Shown here piece by piece: positions 7,312 to 15,814 of a DNA stretch of 37,673 nucleotides. The DNA is from a virus. The DNA lies in IMG/VR virus record IMGVR_UViG_3300001450_000100, positions 1 to 37,673 of that record; one strand, given 5' to 3'. Below the pieces are notes generated by a model, which saw only the letters and a program-made list of their open reading frames with translations, was not told the origin of the DNA and made no database searches. Position 1 is the stretch's first letter. Each line of letters opens with the position of its first letter. The position numbers and the translations under genes are program-made.

Positions 7312-7724
7312 GGATTAGCCTCCTAGCTATGCTCACCATGCTCACAGGATGTTCTCGAACTGGCTTTTACGCCCCACTCGGCGCGACTGTCGGCGGGGCC
7401 GTGGGAGCGGTTGGCGGTCCAGTAGCCTCGGGAGGCGGCGCGCTGATCGGCTGGTCTGTAGGCAAAGGGGCTGCTCTCGTAGAAACGAACAAAAATTTAG
7501 TCAGTACCGTGGATGCTCTAAGCCGTGGCGACGTTTCAGCGATTGTCTCGGCCCAAATGAAGGGCCAGCAGAGTACCATCGAAAAGGCAACGGACACGAT
7601 CTGGACGTCCCTGAAAGTGGCCGCATTCGTAGTCCTCGGATTTTTGACAATACCTCTTTTCATTACCCGGTCGAACTCGAAGAAAATAAAGAAAATTTGC
7701 GACAAACATGATAAAGTTACTTGA
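7308..7724 (+). CDS. Lipobox protein with glycine zipper and C-terminal TM (u-spanin-like candidate), 138 aa
   Basis: Residues 1-15 (MRISLLAMLTMLTGC) are a signal peptide with lipobox LTGC, so Cys15 should be lipidated. Residues 22-56 form a glycine zipper (GGAVGAVGGPVASGGGALIG). Residues about 102-119 are a membrane helix followed by a basic tail (SKKIKKICDKH). An outer-membrane lipid anchor plus a C-terminal inner-membrane helix in about 135 residues is the architecture of unimolecular spanins such as T1 gp11, which fuse the two membranes at lysis. The glycine zipper is not typical of that family and could instead mean an envelope lipoprotein. Context supports a lysis role: two membrane genes follow. 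Confidence 0.6.
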   Translation: MRISLLAMLTMLTGCSRTGFYAPLGATVGGAVGAVGGPVASGGGALIGWSVGKGAALVETNKNLVSTVDALSRGDVSAIVSAQMKGQQSTIEKATDTIWTSLKVAAFVVLGFLTIPLFITRSNSKKIKKICDKHDKVT

Positions 7725-7854
7725 AATTTTTAATGGCCTCTCCAAGCGAGGCAAAATACTAACCGGCTTTGCTCTAGTGATAGTTGCCATAGCCATCATC
7801 GAACTATTTAGCGGATGCTCGAACGTCGAGGCAGTCAAAACGTGGAGCTGTTAG
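7708..7854 (+). CDS. Small lipobox/TM protein, 48 aa, nested in lysis cassette
   Basis: 48 residues from ATG 7708, overlapping the end of the preceding gene by 17 bases and the start of the next by 40. A basic N-terminus is followed by a hydrophobic helix (LTGFALVIVAIAIIEL, residues 18-33) ending in lipobox FSGC with Cys37. This suggests a short lipoprotein of about 12 mature residues, or a membrane peptide. The nested, out-of-frame arrangement is like Rz/Rz1 spanin pairs, and the protein may work with its neighbours in membrane disruption. No homology is recognised, and translation rests on the lipobox logic and overlap. Confidence 0.5.
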   Translation: MIKLLEIFNGLSKRGKILTGFALVIVAIAIIELFSGCSNVEAVKTWSC

Positions 7855-8000
7855 CGGACCGCTCGATATGGGGCGGCATCGGCGGCCTCATTACTGCCAC
7901 GGGCCTCGCCCAGTGGAGTCATCTGGCGAGCCTTGTGGCCGCCTGCTGCACGATAGTTTTCATGTGTATTCGAATTTTTCAAGTGCTAAAAAATAAGTGA
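7815..8000 (+). CDS. Holin-like small membrane protein, 61 aa
   Basis: 61 residues with a polar N-terminus, two hydrophobic stretches (about 19-33, WGGIGGLITATGLAQW, and 37-55, LASLVAACCTIVFMCIRIF) and a basic C-terminus (QVLKNK). Size and topology fit a two-helix (class II) holin, the protein that forms inner-membrane holes and times lysis. The start could also be GTG 7842; both lie inside the preceding small gene. Its TGA overlaps the GTG start of the tail hub gene. No endolysin is recognised nearby, so the holin call depends on topology and neighbours only. Confidence 0.55.
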   Translation: MLERRGSQNVELLADRSIWGGIGGLITATGLAQWSHLASLVAACCTIVFMCIRIFQVLKNK

Positions 8001-10048
8001 GTCGATACAGGTCATATGGAAAACTGGACGACCAGCCTGTCGTAGACGGGGATCGGGCCTTCCTGGGCTTCGGTTCGTTTCGCGATGCCGGCAGTATTCC
8101 CGAAAACTATTTGGCCGAGTCCCAAAACCTCCGCCTAGAGACAAATTCGGCTATAGTCCGGAAGGGGCTTAAAAGGCTAACTTCAGATGCCACGGTTCTC
8201 GGGGCTACAGTCCTCGCCTCGACCTTCTACCGCGATCCCGCGAGTAGTACGGAGTACGTGGTTCTGGCCTGCTCCGACCGAGCCTATTTTGTTAACCCGG
8301 CAGACGGCTCGAAGAAAACCATTTTATATGCAGGCGGCGAAACGGCTGCGGCGGGCTGTATGCTCATGCAGGCGTTCCACTACTTATTTCTCTGGCGAAC
8401 CGATTCGCCGGCATTGCCTTTTACTCTGCCAACGACCCTCGGCAAATATCCGTTGATCTTCGACGGCGACGACTTGGCCGGGCTAACAGTAACGGGAGCC
8501 ACGAATGTCTCGCCCATAGTAGTTACTACCGCCGCCCATAATTTCGCAACGGGCGACAAAGTAAACGTCAGCGGCGTGGCTGGAAACGAGGCCACGAACG
8601 GGGATTGGCAAATCATCGTCACTTCGCCCACGCAGTTCAGCCTTACCGGCTCCACCGGGGACGGAGCGTTCTCGGGCAGTGCCGGAATCGTCAGCGAGTC
8701 GAAGTTCGAGCGCCCAATGACTTCCCAAATTACCGCCGCAACGAACGCCACCCCGATAGTCGTAACGACTGCCGGCACTCACGGGTATACGACCGGCGAT
8801 TCGGTAAAAGTGGTCGAAGTTCTGGGCAACACGAACGCCAACGGCACTCGGGTAATTACCGTCCTATCCTCCACCACTTTCAGCTTGGACGGCTCTACTG
8901 GAAATTCCGCCTACACCGGCGGGGGATACGTTTCCAGCGAGAACTCGACAATACCGCCGAGCAGTTATGCCATTTATGCCTCGAATCGGCTTTGCGTTTT
9001 GACCGGGCGGGATACGGTCCGGTTTAGCATGTTAGGCGATCCGAATCTATTCCGCTACGAGGACCAAAATACTTTCAACGCCGGAGACTCCGACGTAATT
9101 ACCAGCCTGTCCCCCATCGAGGGCGATGCCCTGCTAGTGGGGAAGCGGCGGAGTCTACTGGTAATGACTAGCATCTCGGACTTGTACGGGCCGAATGAGA
9201 TGACCTCTGAAATCTCCAACCAGTTCGGCATAGTAGCCCGCGAAACCGTTCGTCAGGTAGGCGGCCTAATATTTTTCCTGAACGACTCCGGAGTTTACTC
9301 GGTAAACGCCGCCGTAAGAGGCTCCAGCCGGGTAGGCACTCCAGTCGCATATTTGCAGATTACGGACGACCCGATTTCGGCTGACATCGAGGATGAGATC
9401 GAGGCAATCAACTTTACTACGGCCCGGACTACGGCCTGCGCCGTAGTGGCGTCGAACCGTTACTATTTGGCCGTCCCTAGCTCTGCTTCGGGCAACGACA
9501 AAATCCTGATATACAATATCGTTCTGAATAGCTGGGAGAGCGTCGACACGCTCCCTGCCGGCGTCTACGTCGACAATTTAATCCGCATCATTTATAATAA
9601 TCAGCTCCGAGTCGCGGCAATCTGTTCGTCGGGTAAAATTCTTCTGCTGGAGGAAGAGACGGACGGGAACGATCAGTACGGGAACGGGACTGAGCCGTCA
9701 GAAGTTGCGGTGGACGCCAAAGCCGTTACTAGGCTTTACCGGGGAGGCGACGTGTCGAGCGTGAAGCGCTGGAAAATCGCTACAATCGGAAGTACGACCA
9801 AGACCGCCGCCAGCACTAAATTTCGGATATTAGCAAATACTCGCGAACCGGACTCGGCCTCGACCGAGCTGGGAGAGTTTACGACCACGGCAATCGAAGA
9901 GGACTTTCGCCGACTGGGCATCCGCCAGCGGGGCAACGGCATTCAGCTTACCGTCGATAACGGGGCAAGCGCCGCCGGTCGGTGGGAATTACGAGACATT
10001 TCAATAGAGGGCCACACCGGCTCCAGACAACGCAGGAGCTACGCATAA
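7997..10048 (+). CDS. Tail hub/nozzle beta-propeller-like protein with two E1-FCCH-like domains, 683 aa
   Basis: The start is GTG, overlapping the previous TGA. The N-terminal block (FGSFRDAGSIPENYLAESQN then IVRKGLKRL) and the later repeats resemble tail hub or P22 gp10-like stabilisation proteins: serial beta blades with recurrent tyrosine/aspartate strands (ASNRLCVLTG, GDALLVGKRRSLLVM, GGLIFFLNDSGVYSV, ASNRYYLAVPSS, KILIYNIVLNSWESV). Residues about 161-234 and 243-313 are two copies of the E1-FCCH-like module also inserted in the capsid protein, here as adjacent blades or side domains. It probably forms the tail tube end that contacts the cell surface. The exact family is uncertain. Confidence 0.7.
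   Translation: MSRYRSYGKLDDQPVVDGDRAFLGFGSFRDAGSIPENYLAESQNLRLETNSAIVRKGLKRLTSDATVLGATVLASTFYRDPASSTEYVVLACSDRAYFVNPADGSKKTILYAGGETAAAGCMLMQAFHYLFLWRTDSPALPFTLPTTLGKYPLIFDGDDLAGLTVTGATNVSPIVVTTAAHNFATGDKVNVSGVAGNEATNGDWQIIVTSPTQFSLTGSTGDGAFSGSAGIVSESKFERPMTSQITAATNATPIVVTTAGTHGYTTGDSVKVVEVLGNTNANGTRVITVLSSTTFSLDGSTGNSAYTGGGYVSSENSTIPPSSYAIYASNRLCVLTGRDTVRFSMLGDPNLFRYEDQNTFNAGDSDVITSLSPIEGDALLVGKRRSLLVMTSISDLYGPNEMTSEISNQFGIVARETVRQVGGLIFFLNDSGVYSVNAAVRGSSRVGTPVAYLQITDDPISADIEDEIEAINFTTARTTACAVVASNRYYLAVPSSASGNDKILIYNIVLNSWESVDTLPAGVYVDNLIRIIYNNQLRVAAICSSGKILLLEEETDGNDQYGNGTEPSEVAVDAKAVTRLYRGGDVSSVKRWKIATIGSTTKTAASTKFRILANTREPDSASTELGEFTTTAIEEDFRRLGIRQRGNGIQLTVDNGASAAGRWELRDISIEGHTGSRQRRSYA
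8481..8935 (+). repeat. E1-FCCH-like domain copies 2 and 3 (in tail hub)
   Basis: Two tandem beta-rich modules of about 70 residues (8481-8700 and 8725-8935), each with the pattern PIVVTTAxx...TGDxVxVxxVxGNxxxNG...TxFSLxGSTGxxAxxG. They share the pattern with the copy in the capsid protein at 4017-4218. Confidence 0.7.
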
Positions 10049-10049
10049 C

Positions 10050-11468
10050 ATGGCAGTTTTATTAAAGGGAACAACTTTTTCAAGCGGGCAGTCGGTCGAC
10101 CATACCGACATGAATAATATCATCGACACGGCGACTTTGAATCCGAATCAGACGGACGGGATAATTGGAAGTCAGGCCGAGAAGACTGCCATCGCCAGCA
10201 CGGACCGGATTCTGATCCAAGACATGGCCGAGACTAACTTGCTGAAGCGGGCCACAGTCGCCAATCTGATAGGAGGTTTGGGGATTATACAAACCTCGGA
10301 TAACACGGCAGTCGGCTCGGAAGCTTTGGACAGCTTGACTTCCGGAGTAAATAATACGGCGGTTGGCCGGCAAGCTTTGACTGCGGCGACAACTTCGTCG
10401 AATAACGTGGCAGTTGGCCATCAAGCGGCCTATGCAACGTCAACAGCAGCCAACGACAATGTTTTTATCGGCTATCAGTCCGCCTACTCAAACGGGAACG
10501 GAGACGATTCCGTAGTCATCGGATCAGGTGCGGGGAAAGGAAGTGCCTTACTCGACAAATGCGTTGCCATAGGCAAAGGGGCTATGCAGGAGACGGGCGT
10601 TATAATGTCTCAGAACGTAGCAATTGGCTTTGAGGCTTTAAAGAATGCAGAGCATGGCGCTGGAGTGGAAGGTAATAATAATGTTGCGGTCGGGACTTCG
10701 GCTCTAGCTACTAACACCACAGGGTCTGCATCGACCGCTGTCGGCTGGGGGGCATTAACTAGCCAAACCACTCCCGGCGTTAACACGGGGCTTGGCTATT
10801 TGGCCGGGACGGCTCTGACGACCGCGACAGATAACACTTTAGTCGGCTTTCAAGCCGGAAATTCCAACCTAACCGGCGACGACAACACTTTTATCGGAGA
10901 CAACGCCGGCTACTACGTAACCGCCGCCCAGAACACGGCATTAGGTTCGGGAGCCAATACGGCCAGTGGAGCGCCAGCAGCATATACGAATACGACTTGC
11001 CTCGGGTATGCAGTCAATCCTACCGCCGCGAATCAGGTTCGGCTCGGAAATGCGTCCGTTTCGAGTTTACATTGCCAAGTCGCTTTGACCGTCGATTCGG
11101 ACGAGCGAGTCAAAAAGAACATCAAAGCCAGCAGCCTCGGCCTTTCCTTTTTAAATGCTCTGCGGGCCGTTAGCTTCAAAAAGCTAAATCCCTTCCAGTG
11201 GCCGGAAAAGCTGAAGGAAGCTCGTTTCCTTCGGGATGGCTCGGACAAACCGTCCGACTCGAAGCCAAAAGACGATCCGAACGTTTACACGGGATTCATC
11301 GCTCAAGAGGTGAAAAAAGTTTTGGACGACCAAGGCATAACCGAATGGGATGGCTGGAGCGAAGGCGAAAACGGGATGCAAAGCCTGACGATGACTGCTT
11401 TTATCCCTGCACTGATCAAATCCGTCCAAGAACTCTCGGCCAAAGTCGAAAAACTGGAAGCCAAGTAG
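10050..11468 (+). CDS. Tail fibre with YadA-head-like repeats and S74 intramolecular chaperone, 472 aa
   Basis: Residues about 85-330 consist of roughly a dozen beta repeats with the signature NTAVGxxAL / NVAVGxxA / NTFIGDNAG, like the head domains of trimeric autotransporters. They should form a trimeric beta-roll shaft or head. The C-terminal 125 residues are an intramolecular chaperone (Peptidase_S74, as in endosialidase fibres): DSDERVKKNI with Ser350 and Lys355 as the self-cleavage dyad, then YTGFIAQEVKKVL and a coiled-coil end (LIKSVQELSAKVEKLEAK). The chaperone folds the trimer and is then cut off. It is most likely the host-recognition fibre, directly downstream of the tail hub. Confidence 0.88.
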   Translation: MAVLLKGTTFSSGQSVDHTDMNNIIDTATLNPNQTDGIIGSQAEKTAIASTDRILIQDMAETNLLKRATVANLIGGLGIIQTSDNTAVGSEALDSLTSGVNNTAVGRQALTAATTSSNNVAVGHQAAYATSTAANDNVFIGYQSAYSNGNGDDSVVIGSGAGKGSALLDKCVAIGKGAMQETGVIMSQNVAIGFEALKNAEHGAGVEGNNNVAVGTSALATNTTGSASTAVGWGALTSQTTPGVNTGLGYLAGTALTTATDNTLVGFQAGNSNLTGDDNTFIGDNAGYYVTAAQNTALGSGANTASGAPAAYTNTTCLGYAVNPTAANQVRLGNASVSSLHCQVALTVDSDERVKKNIKASSLGLSFLNALRAVSFKKLNPFQWPEKLKEARFLRDGSDKPSDSKPKDDPNVYTGFIAQEVKKVLDDQGITEWDGWSEGENGMQSLTMTAFIPALIKSVQELSAKVEKLEAK

Positions 11469-13055
11469 ATGTCAACCGCTCAAGATCATAGCCGAATCGC
11501 AGCCGAGCTGACCGACGTATTCGGTCCGGGCGCTGGAAGCTCCATTACCCGATTCAGCAACGGAGTCGGTACGACCAGCTACACCGGGGCCGCCGGGCCT
11601 CAAGGCTCCGGAGGTTCGCAGGGCAGCGCCGGCTCGCCGGGCCTTCAGGCCGTAAACGTGGCAGGGCAGCTATTTAATGCAAATAATCTGAAAAACAGTC
11701 TCAACGACATCAACCACGCACTGGCAAATGCGGAAACGCTTGAAGAAATAGACGCCGCTATTGCCAAAGCGGGAAAAGTCAGCAAAACGGATCAGCGAAT
11801 AGGTACTCTCGGCGACATAGCCACGGGAGCGCAAACACTCGGCGCTGCTGGAAAAGTTTTAGGAGGAGAGCTGGGAACTGGCGGGAGCGCCGCACTTACC
11901 GGCTTAAAGACGGCAGTCCCCGGCGTAGGCATGGCTTCCGGAGTAGGAAGTTTATTAGGGAAGTACGACCTGATAAACCCACTTTTAAACAAAGGGGCGG
12001 AACTAGTAAACGAATTGCCCGGCATGGAATACGTCAACCAAGGCTTGGAGAGCCTCGGAACGGGCATCCGCAAAATCCCCGGAACAGGGACGGCTAGTAT
12101 AATTGCTGAAAAAGCCTCCGGATTTCCGGATCAGATTATTAAAGCTCCGCTTACCATTTATGAAAGTTTAAAAAATTCAAAAGCGGATGAGGCTTCTGCC
12201 CGAGACAAAGCCCTAACTCAACTTTTTACGCAGGAAGGCTCGGACGGCAGGCTTTACATCTCCCCGCCAACGACCAACGAGGAAGTCATAGGCGTGGACC
12301 TTCCGGGGAACGTAAACACAGTCGGAGTCGGAAGCTATTCCGGTCGTTACAATTTCCCTGCGGACGAAGGGAAAACCCGGCAACAACTTTACGAGGAATT
12401 TCAAAATAGCGAGACTTACAAAGGGCTAATCAGCGAGAAGCGAGGGCTTCAGAGCCTCGCCACGCTGGCCAAAGAGGACGCCGCCGAGGCTAAAGAAATA
12501 GAAGTAGCTATCAGCGAACTGACCGACCCAGTCGTAAATATTAAATCGTTAGAAGACTACACCGACTTTGGAATCGGAACTCACTATCGAGATCAGTTCG
12601 GAATATGGAATGCTGAAACAGGCGAGAAGTACGAACCCTCGATTTTAGAACCTGCCCCCGGATACCCCATTGTAGAGCCAATTCCGTTTGAGGCTCCGGC
12701 CGCAGACCCGTACCAAGCCCCGAAAGCCCCTACGCCGGTCGAAATGACTCCGACCGTAAGGTCCGTCGAACCCGAGGACTTAGTGACTCCCAGAATAATG
12801 ACTCCCCGGCGAATCCGCCCACAGAGGGAAAGTGAAACTGCCTCCGGCGGAGCATTCTCCAGCCCGGCATGGCAAGCCCTCGACGGGACTGCCTCGACGA
12901 CCAGCTATTCCAAAGCTCAAGCCGCCGACCTTCTCGGCTTCAACGCCCCGCCCAGAACGGCTTCGCAGTACATGGACCTAGACGCCCAAACGAAGCCGAA
13001 TCACAATTTAAGAGAACTTCTCACGGGCAGAAATGCCTCCAGCTACAGAGGATAG
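11469..13055 (+). CDS. Internal/ejected virion protein 1 with short collagen-like segment, 528 aa
   Basis: The start ATG immediately follows the fibre's stop. Residues 40-60 are seven unbroken Gly-X-Y triplets (GAAGPQG...), a short collagen-like stretch. Then come helices (LKNSLNDINHALANAETLEE), Gly-rich hydrophobic segments (about 110-165) that could contact membranes, a charged region with KEDAAEAKEIEVAISEL, and a Pro-rich C-terminal third (PAADPYQAPKAPTPVEM). No enzyme motif is seen. It is the first of four consecutive large genes of low sequence conservation, which fits internal core or ejection proteins delivered with the DNA by podoviruses. Confidence 0.55.
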   Translation: MSTAQDHSRIAAELTDVFGPGAGSSITRFSNGVGTTSYTGAAGPQGSGGSQGSAGSPGLQAVNVAGQLFNANNLKNSLNDINHALANAETLEEIDAAIAKAGKVSKTDQRIGTLGDIATGAQTLGAAGKVLGGELGTGGSAALTGLKTAVPGVGMASGVGSLLGKYDLINPLLNKGAELVNELPGMEYVNQGLESLGTGIRKIPGTGTASIIAEKASGFPDQIIKAPLTIYESLKNSKADEASARDKALTQLFTQEGSDGRLYISPPTTNEEVIGVDLPGNVNTVGVGSYSGRYNFPADEGKTRQQLYEEFQNSETYKGLISEKRGLQSLATLAKEDAAEAKEIEVAISELTDPVVNIKSLEDYTDFGIGTHYRDQFGIWNAETGEKYEPSILEPAPGYPIVEPIPFEAPAADPYQAPKAPTPVEMTPTVRSVEPEDLVTPRIMTPRRIRPQRESETASGGAFSSPAWQALDGTASTTSYSKAQAADLLGFNAPPRTASQYMDLDAQTKPNHNLRELLTGRNASSYRG

Positions 13056-13059
13056 AATT

Positions 13060-14421
13060 ATGTCGTCACAACCAGAACCAACCACCGGCCTTCCCGGCCT
13101 TTCCGGCACTGACCCGAACGCAGGAGGTTCGGCGAAACATGCCGCCGGACTTAGTGCGCTCGAGCGAAAGAGGGCGGAACTTGCGGCCAAACTGAAGGCG
13201 GATGAGGAGGCCGCAGCGGAAAGCGCCGCAACTGTAGATGCAGCAGCCAGCGAAATTAGCACTAATAACACGACTGTTGAGGGGTATAATACTAAAATTT
13301 CTGACCTAAAAGTATCCCAATTTGAAACAGATGCTAATGGGGATTACGTAAAGACTCCGGAGCAAAGAAAAGTCATTGGCGAACATATCAAAAGTTTGCA
13401 GGAAGAACGGGACGCGCTTGACGCGAAAAACATAAAAATAGCGGAAGATTTAAAAGCTAAAGCTGCCGCAGATGATTCTGGCTTCGACTGGGACAACGCT
13501 TTAGACAAAACCGGAAAAATAGGAAATTTGGCAATCGGCGGCGCTTTACTTTACGAGTGGTGGAATAAGGAAGACCCTCCGACCCCGCCATCAGCCGGCG
13601 AGACGGCGAGAGAGCTTTCGACAGTAACGGCGGGCCGCGAGTTTAACATAAACCGGGAGATCGGCAACTACGGGGCGGGCTTCGCTACGGACGCTCTACA
13701 GGACGCCGACCTAGCCGCCGAATGGCAAGCCGCAGGCAGTCCGGACTTCAACACATGGGTACAGTCCGTAATGGCGGACCCTACCAGCCCGACCGCCCGA
13801 AAGCTCGCCAACATGCTCGACCCTCTGAACGTGGAGGCAAAGGAGCGAGGCAGGCGAATCGACGAGGCGGCGAATTTTTACAATGAGTATGATGCATCGC
13901 AGTTCCAGTCGCCCGAAATGCGGGCGGCTCAGAGCTATGCCTCGGGCCTTACCTCCGATCCGCTTTCCATGCAGAATCGGCAATATATGGAGCGGGAGCT
14001 TGCGGGAGATTACTCGCAAGGATGGTACGACGATCTTCGCTCTGACCTGTTTTCGAGTATGCATCCGGGGGCAGTCAACACTTCGCTAGGAATGACCAAG
14101 GCGGCTCTCGGGGCGGAGGATGCCATTCGACGCCGGCGGGACGCCGCCTCCGAACGCATCGCCCGAGACGATGCCTTGCGGATGTCCTACGCTCCGAGTT
14201 ACGCCAGCATCGCGGCATCCGGAAGCGCCGACCCTCTCAGCCTATCGAACGTCGGAAAGATGGGCATAGGCAACATCGAGCCGATGGACCCGACCGGGGC
14301 ATTCTTCGGCAGTTTCCCGGCAATGGAGTACGACACGGCTCTGGCGGCCTATCAGAAACAACCAACAAATATTCAGTACGCAACTGCTCTTCAGCAGGCT
14401 ATTCAAGACTCCGTAGCATAA
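13060..14421 (+). CDS. Internal/ejected virion protein 2, 453 aa
   Basis: I chose ATG 13060 (MSSQPEPTTG) because it follows the previous stop and has GAGG nine bases upstream; an in-frame ATG at 13033 lies inside the previous gene. Residues 27-145 are alanine/glutamate-rich coiled coil (ALERKRAELAAKLKADEEAA). A short hydrophobic patch (GNLAIGGALLYEWW, about 155-168) is followed by a Pro linker. The C-terminal 270 residues are helical, with many Tyr/Asp/Arg residues (NREIGNYGAGFATDALQDAD, EDAIRRRRDAASERIARD). No catalytic motif is recognised. Composition and position suggest a component of the ejection machinery. Part of the four-gene block 11469-22735. Confidence 0.55.
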   Translation: MSSQPEPTTGLPGLSGTDPNAGGSAKHAAGLSALERKRAELAAKLKADEEAAAESAATVDAAASEISTNNTTVEGYNTKISDLKVSQFETDANGDYVKTPEQRKVIGEHIKSLQEERDALDAKNIKIAEDLKAKAAADDSGFDWDNALDKTGKIGNLAIGGALLYEWWNKEDPPTPPSAGETARELSTVTAGREFNINREIGNYGAGFATDALQDADLAAEWQAAGSPDFNTWVQSVMADPTSPTARKLANMLDPLNVEAKERGRRIDEAANFYNEYDASQFQSPEMRAAQSYASGLTSDPLSMQNRQYMERELAGDYSQGWYDDLRSDLFSSMHPGAVNTSLGMTKAALGAEDAIRRRRDAASERIARDDALRMSYAPSYASIAASGSADPLSLSNVGKMGIGNIEPMDPTGAFFGSFPAMEYDTALAAYQKQPTNIQYATALQQAIQDSVA

Positions 14422-14426
14422 GCATA

Positions 14427-15806
14427 ATGCAAGCACCAATAAGATTCACGTCCGCAGTACCCGGAGCCATCGCCCAGCGACAGGGCGATCAGCAAGCTCT
14501 GCAACAGTTCTTCGACCGCAACAAGGTCGAGAAGGCTCGCATGGAGCAGATCAAAAGCCTGAAGCAGTTGGCCAAGGGCTACGGAGCCTCCGCCGCGCAG
14601 GTCGAGAGCAGTTCTTACGGCGAGCTTCAGGGCTTCGTCCAGCGGATGGAGCTGGAAAAGGCGGACAAGACGCGAGCGGAGCAGGCTAGGCTTCGCGAGC
14701 TACAGATGCAGCAGTCGAGGCAGGCTATGAGGTTTGCTGGTGAGAGAGCAGGATTCGCTCGCGAGGATAGAGACTTAAAAGAGACAGAAAGGCTGCGACA
14801 AACGGCTCGCGATCGTTTTCTGACTACCGGAAAAGACCCGGAGCTAACTCGACAAGATTTCATATCTTCGGCTCGTTTTCTTGGAGAAGCAAGCCAAGGG
14901 CCAGATGAAAATACAATGGGATTAGACCCATTCGATCCTGACGTTCGTCGAGGGAAAAAGAAGCTCCTACCGCCGTCATTTTACGACCCGAAAAGCTATG
15001 AACGAACTCCCGCTCCAATGGAGTTAGGTCCATCCGAAAGATTCCATCGAATCGCCAATGATCCGAACCTCGATCCGAGAAGCAAAATGGAAGCGATGAA
15101 TCAGGCCAAGGCCGAGGCTATGGCGCAGCAAAAGTTTGCGTTAGAGCAGCAAAAATCCGGCATGAGCTTGACTCCGGGGGAACAAAGCCTCGACCAAGCC
15201 TTTGCTAAAAGCCTAAATGAATTTAACGAGCCGGACGTGCGAAAGGGCATGGGGCAGCTTCGCGGGGCAATAACTTCCTTAGAGAACTCAGACACGATTT
15301 CAGGTCCATTTATCAGCTTAATACCGAATGTAATTGGGGATCGAGTGCTTCCGGGAACTGCTCAAACCCGAGAAGCCATTGAAGAAGTCGTCCAGCGCAA
15401 TCTTCGCCTCGTCCTTGGCGCTCAGTTTACGGAAAGGGAAGGGGAGCGTTTAATTAGCCGAGCGTACAATCCTCGGCTAGAGGAAGAGCAAAATATTGAA
15501 CGAGTCCAAAGATTATTCAAATCCATCGAAGATGCGATGAATGCGAAACTAAGACAAAAAGCCTATTTCCAGAGGTATGGGACTTTGAAAGGCTATACTG
15601 GTTTAGAAGCGGAAGCGGCGTTTTGGGGGAGTCTGGGCGATTCTCCCAGCCCAGCGTCAGGCCAACCTTCAGCGGGAGGCGCGACTCCGGAAGACATCGA
15701 TGCCCTGCGGCAACAGATTGAAAGCAAAACCGCTTTGGAAGTGGAGCGGGCTAATCAAGGCCGAAATTTTGAGTACGCCCAACCAGACGGCCTTTCCGGC
15801 CAGTAA
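14427..15806 (+). CDS. Internal/ejected virion protein 3, coiled-coil, 459 aa
   Basis: Long, highly charged helices dominate: residues 25-145 contain repeated Gln/Arg/Glu heptads (DKTRAEQARLRELQMQQSRQ). A middle region has Pro-rich spacing (SFYDPKSYERTPAPMELGPS). Residues about 245-400 are helical with LVLGAQFTEREGERLISRAY, a pattern found in phage internal proteins that resemble the muramidase-less core proteins of environmental podoviruses. The end is Gly/Ser/Pro-rich. No transglycosylase Glu motif could be placed with confidence. It lies five bases after the preceding stop and nine bases before the giant gene, so the three are likely translated from one message. Confidence 0.6.
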   Translation: MQAPIRFTSAVPGAIAQRQGDQQALQQFFDRNKVEKARMEQIKSLKQLAKGYGASAAQVESSSYGELQGFVQRMELEKADKTRAEQARLRELQMQQSRQAMRFAGERAGFAREDRDLKETERLRQTARDRFLTTGKDPELTRQDFISSARFLGEASQGPDENTMGLDPFDPDVRRGKKKLLPPSFYDPKSYERTPAPMELGPSERFHRIANDPNLDPRSKMEAMNQAKAEAMAQQKFALEQQKSGMSLTPGEQSLDQAFAKSLNEFNEPDVRKGMGQLRGAITSLENSDTISGPFISLIPNVIGDRVLPGTAQTREAIEEVVQRNLRLVLGAQFTEREGERLISRAYNPRLEEEQNIERVQRLFKSIEDAMNAKLRQKAYFQRYGTLKGYTGLEAEAAFWGSLGDSPSPASGQPSAGGATPEDIDALRQQIESKTALEVERANQGRNFEYAQPDGLSGQ

Positions 15807-15814
15807 TTAAGGCA

